DNA of 64,000 nucleotides from DASVLX01 sp036384655 (lineage in GTDB: Bacteria > Actinomycetota > Actinomycetes > Mycobacteriales > Pseudonocardiaceae), in NCBI GenBank assembly GCA_036384655.1, contig DASVLX010000297.1, forward strand, positions 1 to 64,000, read 5' to 3'. Each line of letters begins with the position of its first letter. Position 1 is the stretch's first letter. A program made the position numbers and the translations under genes. Below are positions 43,410 to 51,787 of the stretch, piece after piece. The notes under the pieces were generated by a model, which saw only the letters and a list, made by a program, of their open reading frames with translations, was not told the DNA's origin and ran no database searches.

Positions 43410-43940
43410 GTGAGCGAGGTGGACCCGGCCCGGCTGGGCGATGAGTTGATGTCCACCACCGCGGCGTTGCGCCGAGTCATCCGTCGGCGGCTGCGCCCGG
43501 TGGTGCCCAGTCCCGCGATGCGTGGCGCCCAGATCGAGGTGCTGCGTGAGGTCGAGAAGCATCCCGGCATCGGTGTCGCCGCGGTGGCCCGCGAACTGCG
43601 GTTGGCCGCGAACTCGGTGAGCACCCTGGTCAATCAGCTCGCCGACGCCGGAATGCTGGTCCGCGAGACCGATCCGGACGATCGCCGGGCGATCAGGCTG
43701 CATCTCACGCCGGTCGCCAGCGGCTTCCTGACCGACTGGCGGCGGGCCCGCAGCGCACTGGTCGGCGAGGGGGTGGCCGGGCTCTCCAGCGCCGAACAGG
43801 AGGCCATCGGCCGTGCGCTGCCCGCGCTGCGGACCCTCCTGAACCACATCGAGTCGACCGACTCCACGGCCGCCGAATCCTCGGGCACCGCCGAGCGGTC
43901 CACAGCGGTACGGGAAGACACGGGAGGCGGGCGAGCATGA
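43410..43940 (+). CDS. MarR-family regulator of an ABC exporter
   Basis: 176 residues from GTG 43410, using the -10 element at 43398. Winged helix-turn-helix: VLREVEKHPGIGVAAVARELRLAANSVSTLVNQLADAGMLVRETDPDDRRAIRLHLT. A Ser/Thr-rich C-terminal tail (about 148-176) is added. The stop overlaps the ABC ATPase start (ATGA), so regulator and exporter are coupled. It probably binds the tandem repeats at 43368-43396 and releases them on drug or lipid binding. Confidence 0.9.
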   Translation: MSEVDPARLGDELMSTTAALRRVIRRRLRPVVPSPAMRGAQIEVLREVEKHPGIGVAAVARELRLAANSVSTLVNQLADAGMLVRETDPDDRRAIRLHLTPVASGFLTDWRRARSALVGEGVAGLSSAEQEAIGRALPALRTLLNHIESTDSTAAESSGTAERSTAVREDTGGGRA

Positions 43941-44839
43941 CCGAACAGGCATCGGCGGAGGCACTACGGCCGGCCGGTGGCCCGCCCGGGCCACTGGCCG
44001 TGCGATGCGTCAGTCTCCGGCACTCGTTCGGCGACACGGTCGCGGTCGACGGCATCGACCTGGACGTGCCGGCCGGCACGGTGTTCGGGCTGCTTGGGCC
44101 GAACGGTGCCGGCAAGACCACGACGATCCGGTTGATCACCACGCTGCTGCCCACCGCACCGGGCACGATCGAGGTGTTCGGCGTGGACGTGGCCCATCAC
44201 AAGATCGACGTGCGGCGGCTGATCGGTTACGTGCCGCAGTCGCTGTCCGCCGACGCCGACCTGACCGGCCGGGAGAACGTCGCGTTGTTCGCCCGGCTGT
44301 TCGACGTCCGCCGCGCGCGGCGAAAGGCCAATGTGGACACCGCGCTGGCCGCCGTCGGCCTGTCCGATGTGGCCAACCGGCGGGCCAAGACGTATTCCGG
44401 TGGCATGATCCGCCGGCTGGAGCTGGCTCAGGCACTGGTCAGCTCGCCCAGGCTGCTGGTGCTCGACGAACCCACCATCGGCCTGGACCCGATCGCCCGG
44501 GCCAGCGTCTGGGAGCGGATCACCGAGGTGCGCGACACCACCGGGATGACCGTTCTGGTCACCACGCACTACATGGACGAGGCCGATCAGCACTGTGACC
44601 GGATCGCGCTGATGCATCGCGGCCGGATCCGGGCGAACGGCACACCCGCCGAGCTGAAGGCCAGGGTCGGGCCGGACGCCACGCTCGACGACGTGTTCCG
44701 CTCGATGACCGGAGACGATCTCGATCGCGATCACGACGGCCATATCGACGGCCATATCAACGGCGATATCAACGCTGACACCGGAGAGGGGATTCGGCAT
44801 GTCCGCACGGCTCGACGTACCGCTCGCCGGCTCGGCTGA
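43937..44839 (+). CDS. ABC transporter ATPase, DrrA-like
   Basis: 300 residues. Walker A GPNGAGKTTT (about 54-62), Q-loop YVPQSLSADADLTG, signature YSGGMIRRLELAQAL, Walker B LLVLDEPTIGLDP and the switch His at VTTHYMDEADQHCDR. This pattern is that of drug/antibiotic exporter ATPases of the DrrA group. The C-terminal tail has imperfect repeats HDGHIDGHINGDINAD, not part of the usual fold. It overlaps the MarR gene by ATGA and the permease gene by 41 bp. Confidence 0.93.
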   Translation: MTEQASAEALRPAGGPPGPLAVRCVSLRHSFGDTVAVDGIDLDVPAGTVFGLLGPNGAGKTTTIRLITTLLPTAPGTIEVFGVDVAHHKIDVRRLIGYVPQSLSADADLTGRENVALFARLFDVRRARRKANVDTALAAVGLSDVANRRAKTYSGGMIRRLELAQALVSSPRLLVLDEPTIGLDPIARASVWERITEVRDTTGMTVLVTTHYMDEADQHCDRIALMHRGRIRANGTPAELKARVGPDATLDDVFRSMTGDDLDRDHDGHIDGHINGDINADTGEGIRHVRTARRTARRLG

Positions 44840-45620
44840 GAACCGCTCGGTTGGCCTGATCCCGCTGGCGGTGTCCCGGATCGGCACGATGTGCCTGGTC
44901 GAGTTGCAGAAACTGCGGCATGACCGCACGGAGCTGATGACCCGGGCGATCCAGCCGGCGCTGTGGCTGCTGATCTTCGGTGAGACCTTCACCCGCATCC
45001 ACGCGATTCCCACCGGGAACGTGCCGTACCTGGACTACCTGGCGCCGGGCATCCTCGCCCAGTCGGCACTGTTCATCGCGATCTTCTACGGCATCCAGAT
45101 CATCTGGGAACGGGATGCCGGGGTGCTGGCCAAGCTGCTGGTCACGCCGACCCCGCGGGTCGCGCTGGTGGCGGCCAAGGCGTTCGCCGCCGGAGTGCGG
45201 GCGCTGGTGCAGGCACTGGTCGTGCTGGTGCTGGCCGCGTTGCTGGGTGTCGGCCTGACCGCCAACCCGCTGAAACTGATCGGCATGGCCGTCGTGGTCG
45301 TGCTCGGCTCGGCCTTCTTCTGCTGCCTGTCCATCACGATCGCCGGCCTGGTGTTGTCCCGGGACCGGCTGATGGGGATCGGCCAGGCGATCACCATGCC
45401 GTTGTTCTTCGGCTCCAACGCGCTCTACCCGATCAGCGTGATGCCGGGTTGGCTGCGGGTGATCAACCGGGTCAACCCGCTCGGCTACGAGGTGGACGCG
45501 TTGCGCGGGCTGCTGATCGGCACTCCGGCCAATCTCGGCCTGGACTTCGGTGTGTTGGTGTTGGCCAGCGTCGTGATGATCAGCATCGCCTCCGCGCTGC
45601 TGGCCCGGTTGGCCCGCTAG
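44799..45620 (+). CDS. ABC-2 type transporter permease, DrrB-like
   Basis: 273 residues, six membrane helices. ABC-2 membrane domain: LWLLIFGETFTRIHAIP, LDYLAPGILAQSALFIAIFYGIQIIWERDAGVLAKLLVTPTPR (the conserved amphipathic helix), MPLFFGSNALYPISVMP and NPLGYEVDALRGLL. Partner of the ATPase upstream; the complex probably exports a drug, lipid or glycan precursor. Convergent with the CPBP gene, overlapping its end by 4 bp. Confidence 0.93.
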   Translation: MSARLDVPLAGSAENRSVGLIPLAVSRIGTMCLVELQKLRHDRTELMTRAIQPALWLLIFGETFTRIHAIPTGNVPYLDYLAPGILAQSALFIAIFYGIQIIWERDAGVLAKLLVTPTPRVALVAAKAFAAGVRALVQALVVLVLAALLGVGLTANPLKLIGMAVVVVLGSAFFCCLSITIAGLVLSRDRLMGIGQAITMPLFFGSNALYPISVMPGWLRVINRVNPLGYEVDALRGLLIGTPANLGLDFGVLVLASVVMISIASALLARLAR

Positions 45621-46444
45621 AGCCAGCTCAGATGTGGCGCGAGCAGCGCGTAACCGACGAAGGACACGATGTCCAGAATCGCGTGCGCGGTGATCAGTGC
45701 CCACAACCGGTTGGTGCGTTGCCACACGCGGCCGAACACCAGGCCCATCACGAGGTTCCCCACGGCCTGGCCGAATCCCTGGTAGAGGTGGTAGGAGCCG
45801 CGCAGCAAAGCCGATGCCAGCAGTGATCGGTTCTCGCCCCAGCCAAGCTGGCGCAGCCGGCTGAGCAGGTAGCCGACCACCACGGTCTCCTCGGCCCAGC
45901 CGTTGGCGACGGCCGCGACCAGTAGTACCGGTATCCGCCACCAGGCGTCGGTGAGCGTGGACGGCGCCACGTCGAGGTTGGCACCCAGCACGCGGGCACC
46001 CAGGTAGAACGGCAGCCCGGCCAGTCCGATCAGGGCGGCCAGGCCCACCCCGCCGAGCAGATCGCGGCCGGGCCGGTCGCGATCCAGGCCGATGCGGACC
46101 GGGCCGATCCCGGCTCGCCACAACAGGTACAGCCCGAGCGCTCCCCAGGCCAGCAGCTGGACCACGCTGGTCAGTTGGAAGAACAGGTCCAGCAGGCTGA
46201 CCGAGCTGCGCGGGGCGTTGATGGCGACATGCTGTTGGTTCAGCGGTGTCGCGGCCAGCAGCGCGTTGGCGAGGTCCAGTGCGGCAACCAGACCGGCCAG
46301 GCCGAACGTGACGGCCAGCATGACGCCGAGTTCGATCCGCACCGCCCGGCGGGCCGGTGGTTCGACGATCGGCGCGAGATAGTTCGGCGAGTCGGATGCC
46401 AGCGGCGTTTCGGGCACCAGCCAGGCACGCAGGCGGTTCGGCAC
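45617..46444 (-). CDS. CPBP-family intramembrane metalloprotease
   Basis: 275 residues, about eight membrane helices. The CPBP (ABI/Rce1) motif set is visible: NGWAEETVVVGYLLSRL (Glu-Glu at about 184), a second motif RGSYHLYQG (Arg and His) and a third with FGRVWQRTNRLWALITAHAILD (His). This matches the active-site EExxxR, FxxxH and HxxxN-like pattern, in which Asp replaces Asn here. Substrates may be prenylated or membrane proteins; not known. It precedes the DUF2470 gene (10 bp apart, same strand, so co-transcription is likely). Confidence 0.88.
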   Translation of the reverse strand: MPNRLRAWLVPETPLASDSPNYLAPIVEPPARRAVRIELGVMLAVTFGLAGLVAALDLANALLAATPLNQQHVAINAPRSSVSLLDLFFQLTSVVQLLAWGALGLYLLWRAGIGPVRIGLDRDRPGRDLLGGVGLAALIGLAGLPFYLGARVLGANLDVAPSTLTDAWWRIPVLLVAAVANGWAEETVVVGYLLSRLRQLGWGENRSLLASALLRGSYHLYQGFGQAVGNLVMGLVFGRVWQRTNRLWALITAHAILDIVSFVGYALLAPHLSWL

Positions 46445-46453
46445 CCGGCGACG

Positions 46454-47320
46454 TTACCGCGCGCCCGCGACTCCACCCGCCGCGCTGCCGTCCTGGCTGG
46501 CCAGGAACGGGCAGCCGACCATCCTGCGCAGTTCGACGCCAACGTCCTCGGTGGTGGCGGCCGGTTTCGTGAACGGCAGCCGGACGTCGTGATCGGCGTC
46601 CGGCAGTTCCACCCGCAGCCGCAGGCCGAAGCGGTCGAGCCCGAGCGGACGGACGTTGCCGCCGCGCAGCTTCGCCGGCAGCAACCGGGTCAGCAGGCCC
46701 ACGACGTCCCGATGGGCGATCTCCAGATGGCGCAGCCACTGGTCCTCGTACAGGCAGAACGGGTCCGGGCGGGCCGCGGCGAACTCGGCCGGACGCAGTG
46801 ACTGGCTGCCCTCGCTGTCGGCGAGCACCAGCGACGCCGGATTGAGCCGCAGCACCGTCATGCCGTGGCCGGCATCCAGCAGCCGGCAGTCGGGGTTCTC
46901 CTCGGCGATCGACAGGACCTCCCGACGGGCCCGGACGCCGTCCAGCACACGCAACCAGCCGGTGATCCACAGCAGGCCGCGCACGGGCTCGCGCAGCCGT
47001 ACCGGCGCCCGGTCGGCAAGTTCGATCATGGTGGGTCGCTCGGTGCGTTCCGCCCGTGCGGTCTCCGCGACCAACGGGTGCCAGTCGGCGAGCAGCATGG
47101 TGACCGCACCATCGGAGTGCACGTGGTGCATATGGGGTTCGACACGCTCGCCCGCACCATCGGCCCAGCCCTTGTCACAGCCCCTGTCGCAGCCGTTGTC
47201 GCGGCGAGCGTCCCGGCCGCCAGCCCGCAACATCACCGTGGCCCGCCCGCCTCGGCAGGCGATCGTCTTGGCTCGCTCGGCGGAGGGTGGAATCGGTGGT
47301 TTGCGGCTTGCCTGGCGCAC
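46454..47320 (-). CDS. DUF2470 protein, probable iron/haem role, behind an iron box
   Basis: 288 residues from GTG 47320 (VRQASRKPP), preceded by GGAGGTGACAG. N-terminal PSAERAKTIACRGGRATVML is followed by an unusual Asp/Arg/Cys-rich insert (RDARRDNGCDRGCDKGWAD), then HHVHSDGAVTMLLADWHPLV and the DUF2470 domain near 200-288 (GLDRFGLRLRVELPDADHDVRLPF). DUF2470 is a split-barrel-related domain linked to haem use (HugZ-like). The iron box at 47335-47353, 15 bp before the start, points to control by IdeR/DmdR and fits that role. Function itself is not proven. Confidence 0.85.
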   Translation of the reverse strand: MRQASRKPPIPPSAERAKTIACRGGRATVMLRAGGRDARRDNGCDRGCDKGWADGAGERVEPHMHHVHSDGAVTMLLADWHPLVAETARAERTERPTMIELADRAPVRLREPVRGLLWITGWLRVLDGVRARREVLSIAEENPDCRLLDAGHGMTVLRLNPASLVLADSEGSQSLRPAEFAAARPDPFCLYEDQWLRHLEIAHRDVVGLLTRLLPAKLRGGNVRPLGLDRFGLRLRVELPDADHDVRLPFTKPAATTEDVGVELRRMVGCPFLASQDGSAAGGVAGAR

Positions 47321-47334
47321 CTGTCACCTCCTGG

Positions 47335-47353
47335 TTAGGTAAGGCTAACCTTA
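47335..47353. promoter_or_regulatory. IdeR/DtxR iron box
   Basis: TTAGGTAAGGCTAACCTTA, 17 of 19 bases match the consensus TTAGGTTAGGCTAACCTAA, an inverted repeat bound by iron-loaded IdeR/DmdR. It lies 15 bp before the start of the DUF2470 gene, so iron sufficiency should switch that gene off. Confidence 0.8.
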
Positions 47354-47527
47354 CTGGCGCGGACAGGCAATGTACTGGGAGTTGGCCCACATCGGTGTCG
47401 GGACACGGCATTACCTGCCGCCAAGACCTGAATACCCATAGTAACGCCGGCGGCGTGCGGCCGGCTCAGTTTCCGGTGCAGGTCACCTAGGTAAGGGGGA
47501 TCGTCAAGGTGGTGTTCTTGCCACCGT

Positions 47528-47533
47528 TAGCGT
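47528..47533 (+). promoter_or_regulatory. -10 element, leaderless gene at 47541
   Basis: TAGCGT, 7 nt before GTG 47541. Confidence 0.4.
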
Positions 47534-47540
47534 GTCCCCT

Positions 47541-48404
47541 GTGTCTAGCGCTGTCGAACTCCGTGCGCCAGGTCCCTTCGGCACCCCACCCCTGCTGGCG
47601 AGGCTGGTGGACGACGCGGCGCTGTTCCCGCCCAGCGATGTCGCGACCGCCGACGCGGTCCGCCGTCACCTGGCCGAACGCTCCGGCGACCGCGCCGGTG
47701 TGCTGGGACTGTTCCTCTGCCCGGCTTCCAAACTGCCCGAGGTGATCACCGAGCTGGTGCGTGCCCGGCCGAGCAAGCCGGTGCCGCTGTCTCTGGTGGT
47801 CGACACCGGGCTGGGCGGAGTGCCCAAGGCCGTGTCGATCGTGGAGTCCCGCACCGAACTGCTCACGCTGCGTATGGTCGAGATGCCGGCCCCGTCGGAC
47901 GTGGACGACGTGTGGCTGGAGCGGGTCGCGGAGTTCGTGCCCGAGGACGTGGTCCGGGTGGTCGAGCCGCGCTGGGGCGGCGCGGACTGGCTGGCGGGCG
48001 TGCGCCGGGTGGCCGAGCGCGGCTACTGGCTGAGACTCCGCTGCCGTGGCCGGGCCGTCGACGCCGTGCCGAGCGTGGCCGAGGTCGCGGACTTCCTGGC
48101 CGTGCTGGCGGACTCCGGCACGTCGTTCAAGGCCACCGGTGGGCTGTCCAGCGCGGTCCGGCACACCACCGAGGCCGGGGTGACCCACCACGGCCTGGTC
48201 AATCTGCTGGTGGCCACCGCTCGGGCGCTGTCCGGCAAGGACGTCCGGACGGCGTTGGGCTCCGAGGACGGTCCGGCACTGGCCAGTGAGGCCGCCGCGC
48301 TGTCGGACGAGGCCGCCCGCGCGGTGCGCGCGGTCTTCGCGTCCTACGGATCGTCCTCGTTGGCCGAACCGGTCGCGGCTCTGGAAAGCCTCGGCCTTCT
48401 GTAG
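47541..48404 (+). CDS. Unrecognised conserved actinobacterial protein
   Basis: 287 residues from GTG 47541, chosen because TAGCGT lies 7 nt upstream (leaderless pattern); GTG 47532 is possible. A soluble protein with repeating beta-alpha pattern: FGTPPLLARLVDDAALFPPSD, LGLFLCPASKLPEVITEL, LSLVVDTGLGGVPKAVSIVES, FKATGGLSSAVRHTTEAGVTHHGLVNLLVATARAL. This looks like a TIM-barrel-like or Rossmann-like fold with a conserved FKATGG-H core, but I cannot name the enzyme. The C-terminus abuts a tandem duplication at the stop codon. Confidence 0.75.
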   Translation: MSSAVELRAPGPFGTPPLLARLVDDAALFPPSDVATADAVRRHLAERSGDRAGVLGLFLCPASKLPEVITELVRARPSKPVPLSLVVDTGLGGVPKAVSIVESRTELLTLRMVEMPAPSDVDDVWLERVAEFVPEDVVRVVEPRWGGADWLAGVRRVAERGYWLRLRCRGRAVDAVPSVAEVADFLAVLADSGTSFKATGGLSSAVRHTTEAGVTHHGLVNLLVATARALSGKDVRTALGSEDGPALASEAAALSDEAARAVRAVFASYGSSSLAEPVAALESLGLL

Positions 48405-48420
48405 AGCCTCGGCCTTCTGT
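48387..48420 (+). repeat. 16-bp tandem duplication (18-bp period) across a stop codon
   Basis: AGCCTCGGCCTTCTGT at 48387-48402 and again at 48405-48420. The first copy encodes SLGLL and ends in the stop TAG (48402-48404). The second copy lies outside the gene. The frame would continue SLGLL again, so the duplication may have created or moved the stop. Confidence 0.75.
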
Positions 48421-48551
48421 GGGACCTGCTCCATACTCTTCCGGGTGATCAATGCACGGCCGGCCCCCGTTGCGGCTCATCCACAACATCCACCCGGAAG
48501 GCCAGCGACGATGGTCATCCGTGCACAGCCCAGACCACGACTACCCACAGT

Positions 48552-48584
48552 TTGTCCCCAGAGTTATCCACAGGGGTGGATAAC
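48552..48584. promoter_or_regulatory. DnaA-box-like pair as a perfect inverted repeat
   Basis: TTGTCCCCA (48552-48560), exact TTATCCACA (48564-48572) and GTGGATAAC (48576-48584). The stretch GTTATCCAC-AGGG-GTGGATAAC is a perfect inverted repeat with a 4-nt centre. TTGTCCCCAG is shared with the cluster at 43306. Confidence 0.6.
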
Positions 48585-48770
48585 TCTCTGATGTTTAGTG
48601 GATCACTCAAGAAGCGGTGACGCAGACATCATTGGAACAATCCGCACACCTACGCGGTTGACGCTGACGAAAGTTGAGTGAAAAAGGCTCAACTTGAGTT
48701 GGAGTTGGCCCGGAGACAGGAGGTGCCGGAGTGCGAGCTCCCGTTGTCCCGGCCATGTGTCGGCGTCAAC

Positions 48771-48776
48771 TATGGT
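48771..48776 (+). promoter_or_regulatory. -10 element, leaderless pheA
   Basis: TATGGT, 7 nt before GTG 48784. Confidence 0.5.
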
Positions 48777-48783
48777 GACGAGC

Positions 48784-49728
48784 GTGTCGCGTATCGGCTA
48801 TTTCGGGCCGCAGGGAACGTTCACTGAGCAGGCGGCACGCGGACTGGTCGACACGAGCGACGGCTCGATCGTGGACCGTGCCGGGTGCGAACTGATAGCC
48901 CTGGACACCGTGCCGGCCACCTTGGCGGCCGTCCGGGCCGGCGAGGTGGACGTGGGTTGTGTGCCCGTGGAGAACTCGGTCGAGGGTGCGGTGACCGCGA
49001 CGATGGACGCGCTCGCCGTCGGTGATCCGCTGGTCGCGGTCGCCGAGACGGTGCTGCCCGTCCGGTTCACCGTGCTGGTTCGTCCGGGTGCCGGTGCCGC
49101 CGATATCCGGACCGTCGCGAGCCATCCGCACGCCCTGGCCCAGGTCCGCCAGTGGCTGGCGGATCATCTGCCGGACGCCGACGTGCTGGTCGCCAGGTCG
49201 ACCGCCGCGGCGGCGGTCGGGGTGACCAAGGGCGAGTTCGATGCCGCCGTGACCGCGCCGGTCGCCGCCGAGCGCTACCCGTTGGATCTGTACGCGGCCG
49301 ACGTCGCCGACGTCGAGGACGCGGCCACCCGTTTCCTGCTGGTGCGCCGGCCGGGCAGGTTGCCCAGGCCCACCGGCGCGGATCGCACCTCACTGATCGC
49401 GGTGACCGCCGACCGGACCGGCGCGCTCGCCGAAGTGCTTGTCGAACTGGCCCAGCGGGAGATCAATCTGACCAGGATCGAGTCCCGGCCGACGAAGAGC
49501 CGGCTCGGTGAATACCGGTTCTTCCTTGACTTGGAGGGGCATGTGGCCGAGGCACGGGTCGGTGACGCGCTCGCCGCGCTGCGCCGCCGCTGCCGCTCGG
49601 TGCGCTTCCTCGGGTCGTATCCGAAGGCGGTGGGGGGACCGACGGCCCCGGTCGCGGGGGCTCGGGACGAGGACTTCGCCGTGGCCAGCGAGTGGCTGCG
49701 CGCGGTACGCGACGGGGAGCGGGCGTGA
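48784..49728 (+). CDS. pheA: Prephenate dehydratase
   Basis: 314 residues; converts prephenate to phenylpyruvate in phenylalanine synthesis. GTG 48784 is chosen because the product then begins VSRIGYFGPQGTFTEQA, the family start, and TATGGT lies 7 nt upstream. Catalytic domain about 1-185 (GYFGPQGTFTE, VPVENSVEGAV, TRFLLV), ACT regulatory domain about 195-275 with ESRPTKSRLGEYRFFLD, where phenylalanine binds. The stop overlaps the phosphatase start (GTGA). In mycobacteria the same pair (pheA, Rv3837c) is adjacent. Confidence 0.95.
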   Translation: MSRIGYFGPQGTFTEQAARGLVDTSDGSIVDRAGCELIALDTVPATLAAVRAGEVDVGCVPVENSVEGAVTATMDALAVGDPLVAVAETVLPVRFTVLVRPGAGAADIRTVASHPHALAQVRQWLADHLPDADVLVARSTAAAAVGVTKGEFDAAVTAPVAAERYPLDLYAADVADVEDAATRFLLVRRPGRLPRPTGADRTSLIAVTADRTGALAEVLVELAQREINLTRIESRPTKSRLGEYRFFLDLEGHVAEARVGDALAALRRRCRSVRFLGSYPKAVGGPTAPVAGARDEDFAVASEWLRAVRDGERA

Positions 49729-50348
49729 CCAATCTGAAAATCGTGCTCGCCAGACATGGCGAGACCCAGTCCAATGTGCGGATGGCGCTGGACTCGGCGC
49801 CGCCCGGGCCGCCGTTGACGCGACTGGGGCGCCAGCAGGCCGCCCAACTGGCGCGATCCCTGGCCGGTGAGCCGGTGGTCGCGGTGTACGCGAGTACCGC
49901 GATCCGCGCCCAGCAGACGGCCGAACCGGTCGCGACCACGCATGGGCTCGGCGTCCAGGTGGTCGACGGTGTGCAGGAGGTCTTCGTCGGCGAACTGGAC
50001 AACCGCACCGACGAGACCTCGGTGCGCGCGTTCTACGACGTGTTCTCCCGGTGGGCCGGCGGTGAGCTGAGCGTGCCGATGCCCGGTGGGGAATGCGCCA
50101 CCGAGGTCATCGAGCGGTATCACACGGTGCTGAAGGACATCCGCGACCGGCATTCACATGGTGTGGTCGTGGTGCTCAGCCACGGCGCGGCGATCCGGCT
50201 GGTGACGCCGACCCTGGCGACGAACGTGCCGATGAGTGTGGTCCGGCATGCCCTGATACCCAACACCGGCCGAGTGGTGCTGGATGATGACCCGGACTCG
50301 CCGACCGGCTGGCGCTGTCAGGAATGGACCGGTCTGAGCCTGGCCTGA
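49725..50348 (+). CDS. Histidine phosphatase / phosphoglycerate mutase-like protein
   Basis: 207 residues. LARHGETQSN holds the catalytic His (about residue 11), with RLGRQQAAQLARSL, STAIRAQQTAEP and the second His in VVLSHGAAIRLVTPT. The substrate is not set by sequence; it is coupled to pheA by a GTGA overlap, as its mycobacterial counterpart is. It is a soluble enzyme. It converges on the zincin gene with 10 bp between. Confidence 0.92.
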   Translation: MTNLKIVLARHGETQSNVRMALDSAPPGPPLTRLGRQQAAQLARSLAGEPVVAVYASTAIRAQQTAEPVATTHGLGVQVVDGVQEVFVGELDNRTDETSVRAFYDVFSRWAGGELSVPMPGGECATEVIERYHTVLKDIRDRHSHGVVVVLSHGAAIRLVTPTLATNVPMSVVRHALIPNTGRVVLDDDPDSPTGWRCQEWTGLSLA

Positions 50349-50358
50349 CCGGCGCCGA

Positions 50359-50709
50359 TCAGCCCCAGCCGAGTTCGTCCAGACGGTCGTCGTCCAGGCC
50401 GAAGTGGTGGCCGATCTCGTGCAGCACGGTCACCCGGACCTGCGCCACGACATCCGCGTCGGTCCGGCAGATGCGCAGGATCGGTAGGCGATAGATGGTG
50501 ATCCGGTCGGGCAGCACGCCGGAGTAGTACGAGGTGCGCTCGGTCAGTGCCACCCCGTGGTACAGGCCGAGCAGATGCGGGTTGTCCGGATGAATGTCCT
50601 CGACGAGCACCACGACATTGCTCATCGCCTCGACGAACCGAGGCGGGATGGTGTCCAGCGCGTCGGCCACCAGTTCCTCGAACCGGTCCATGGACATGTC
50701 CACCGGCAT
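50359..50709 (-). CDS. Zincin-like metallopeptidase (Metallopep_1 family)
   Basis: 116 residues from ATG 50709 (MPVDMSMDRFEEL). HEIGHHFGLDDDRLDELGW near residues 99-116 is the HExxH zinc motif with a third ligand in the DDD stretch. The family is DUF/PF06262, small zincins found beside the septum-formation protein in actinobacteria. The start lies 8 bp after the stop of the upstream membrane gene, so co-transcribed. Activity untested. Confidence 0.9.
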   Translation of the reverse strand: MPVDMSMDRFEELVADALDTIPPRFVEAMSNVVVLVEDIHPDNPHLLGLYHGVALTERTSYYSGVLPDRITIYRLPILRICRTDADVVAQVRVTVLHEIGHHFGLDDDRLDELGWG

Positions 50710-50716
50710 GGCGCGA

Positions 50717-51688
50717 TCACCCGCCACCCGCGCTGCTGACGGCGGCGCCGGACGGACTGGCCGAGCCCGCACCGCCGCCGATGCCACGGATCGAGTTGGT
50801 CACCGGCGCCAGCGCCTGACCGCTCGGCGCCAACTGGCCAACCTCGCAGTTCACCCGGTAGGAGCCCACGTTCCAACTGTCCTGGCTGAGGGTCTCCCAG
50901 GTCAGCGTCAATCCGAAGCTCGTCAGGTTCGCGCCGCCGGTGTAGCTGGACGCCAGTGGGGTACACAGCGAGGCCAGTGCGTTCTGCTGGTCGTCGGTGG
51001 ACGGATAACCGTTCGGGAACCGGTCGTGCAGGTTGACGATGCCGACGATCTCGTAGGCGTGTGGGTTGCCGCAGTCGACCGGTCCGCCGGCCGAGCCGTT
51101 GACCAGCCCCAGGCAGGTGCCCACCGGGAACACATTGGACTGGTCGGCACCCTTGGCGGGCCCGGTGAAGGACACCAGACCGGTGAGCGTCGCGATCTCG
51201 ACTCCGCAGTGCAGGCCGCGGTTGCCGGCGGCCCACTGGGTGTCGGTGGGTTTCAGCGCGCCCACGACGAAGCGGCCGTTCGGGTCCAGCTTGCCCAGGT
51301 AGCTCTTCACACTCGCGCCGCAGTCCTGTTGAGTGACCTTCTGCCAGGTCTGGGTGTCCGGGAACGGGGTACCGGTCGGATACCCGGAGGACAGATCGGC
51401 GCTGCCTGTGACCTCGAACACGTGGGGCTGATCGCAGTCCACCTCGTGCAGGTCCCCGGCGTCGCTCTCCGTCCACATGAGACATTCACCAGGCACGGCG
51501 GACGCGGCGACGCTGGCCGGATCGGTCGCCTGACCGGTGACGAGTAAGCCGAGCGGCCACCCCAACGCGATGGTGCCGCCCAGCACGATCAGCGCACCAA
51601 CGAAGGCTCCCGCCAGGTATCGTCGAGTGCCGCCATCCGTGGCCGATGGGCGCAGCCAGGCGAAAGTACTGGACATCGCGTCCATCAT
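50717..51688 (-). CDS. Septum-formation-family membrane protein with two tandem domains
   Basis: 323 residues from the first of three possible ATGs (51688, 51685, 51676; MSSTFAWLRP is the last). One membrane helix at about 32-53, then extracytoplasmic domains. Two related units: ECLMWTESDAGDLHEVDCDQPHVFEV with CGASVKSYL, and TCLGLVNGS...VDCGNPHAYEIVGI with CTPLASSY. Each has the paired Cys and PHxxE pattern of the Septum_form family, so this gene carries a duplicated domain. A Ser/Gly-rich tail ends it. Operon with the zincin, matching Rv3835-Rv3836 of mycobacteria. Confidence 0.87.
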   Translation of the reverse strand: MMDAMSSTFAWLRPSATDGGTRRYLAGAFVGALIVLGGTIALGWPLGLLVTGQATDPASVAASAVPGECLMWTESDAGDLHEVDCDQPHVFEVTGSADLSSGYPTGTPFPDTQTWQKVTQQDCGASVKSYLGKLDPNGRFVVGALKPTDTQWAAGNRGLHCGVEIATLTGLVSFTGPAKGADQSNVFPVGTCLGLVNGSAGGPVDCGNPHAYEIVGIVNLHDRFPNGYPSTDDQQNALASLCTPLASSYTGGANLTSFGLTLTWETLSQDSWNVGSYRVNCEVGQLAPSGQALAPVTNSIRGIGGGAGSASPSGAAVSSAGGG

Positions 51689-51787
51689 GCCCCGATCATC
51701 GGGCTGATCAGGGCGCGGGTCAGGCGTTTTGCGTCTGGTTTGTGCCAGGCTGGGCGGCGTGAGTCGGCGGGACCGAAGGGGGACCGA

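Larger units (their letters stand above)
48405..48783. other. Gene-free region with DnaA-box-like sites
   Basis: About 380 bp between the conserved gene and pheA. Besides the duplication and DnaA-box-like sites, TCATCCACA occurs near 48478. TATGGT (48771-48776) is the likely pheA -10 element. No gene was recognised. Confidence 0.6.

Noticed and set aside
44769..46970. 733-residue minus-strand frame over the ABC permease and CPBP genes
   Set aside because: It crosses two well-supported genes in another frame and has no domain.
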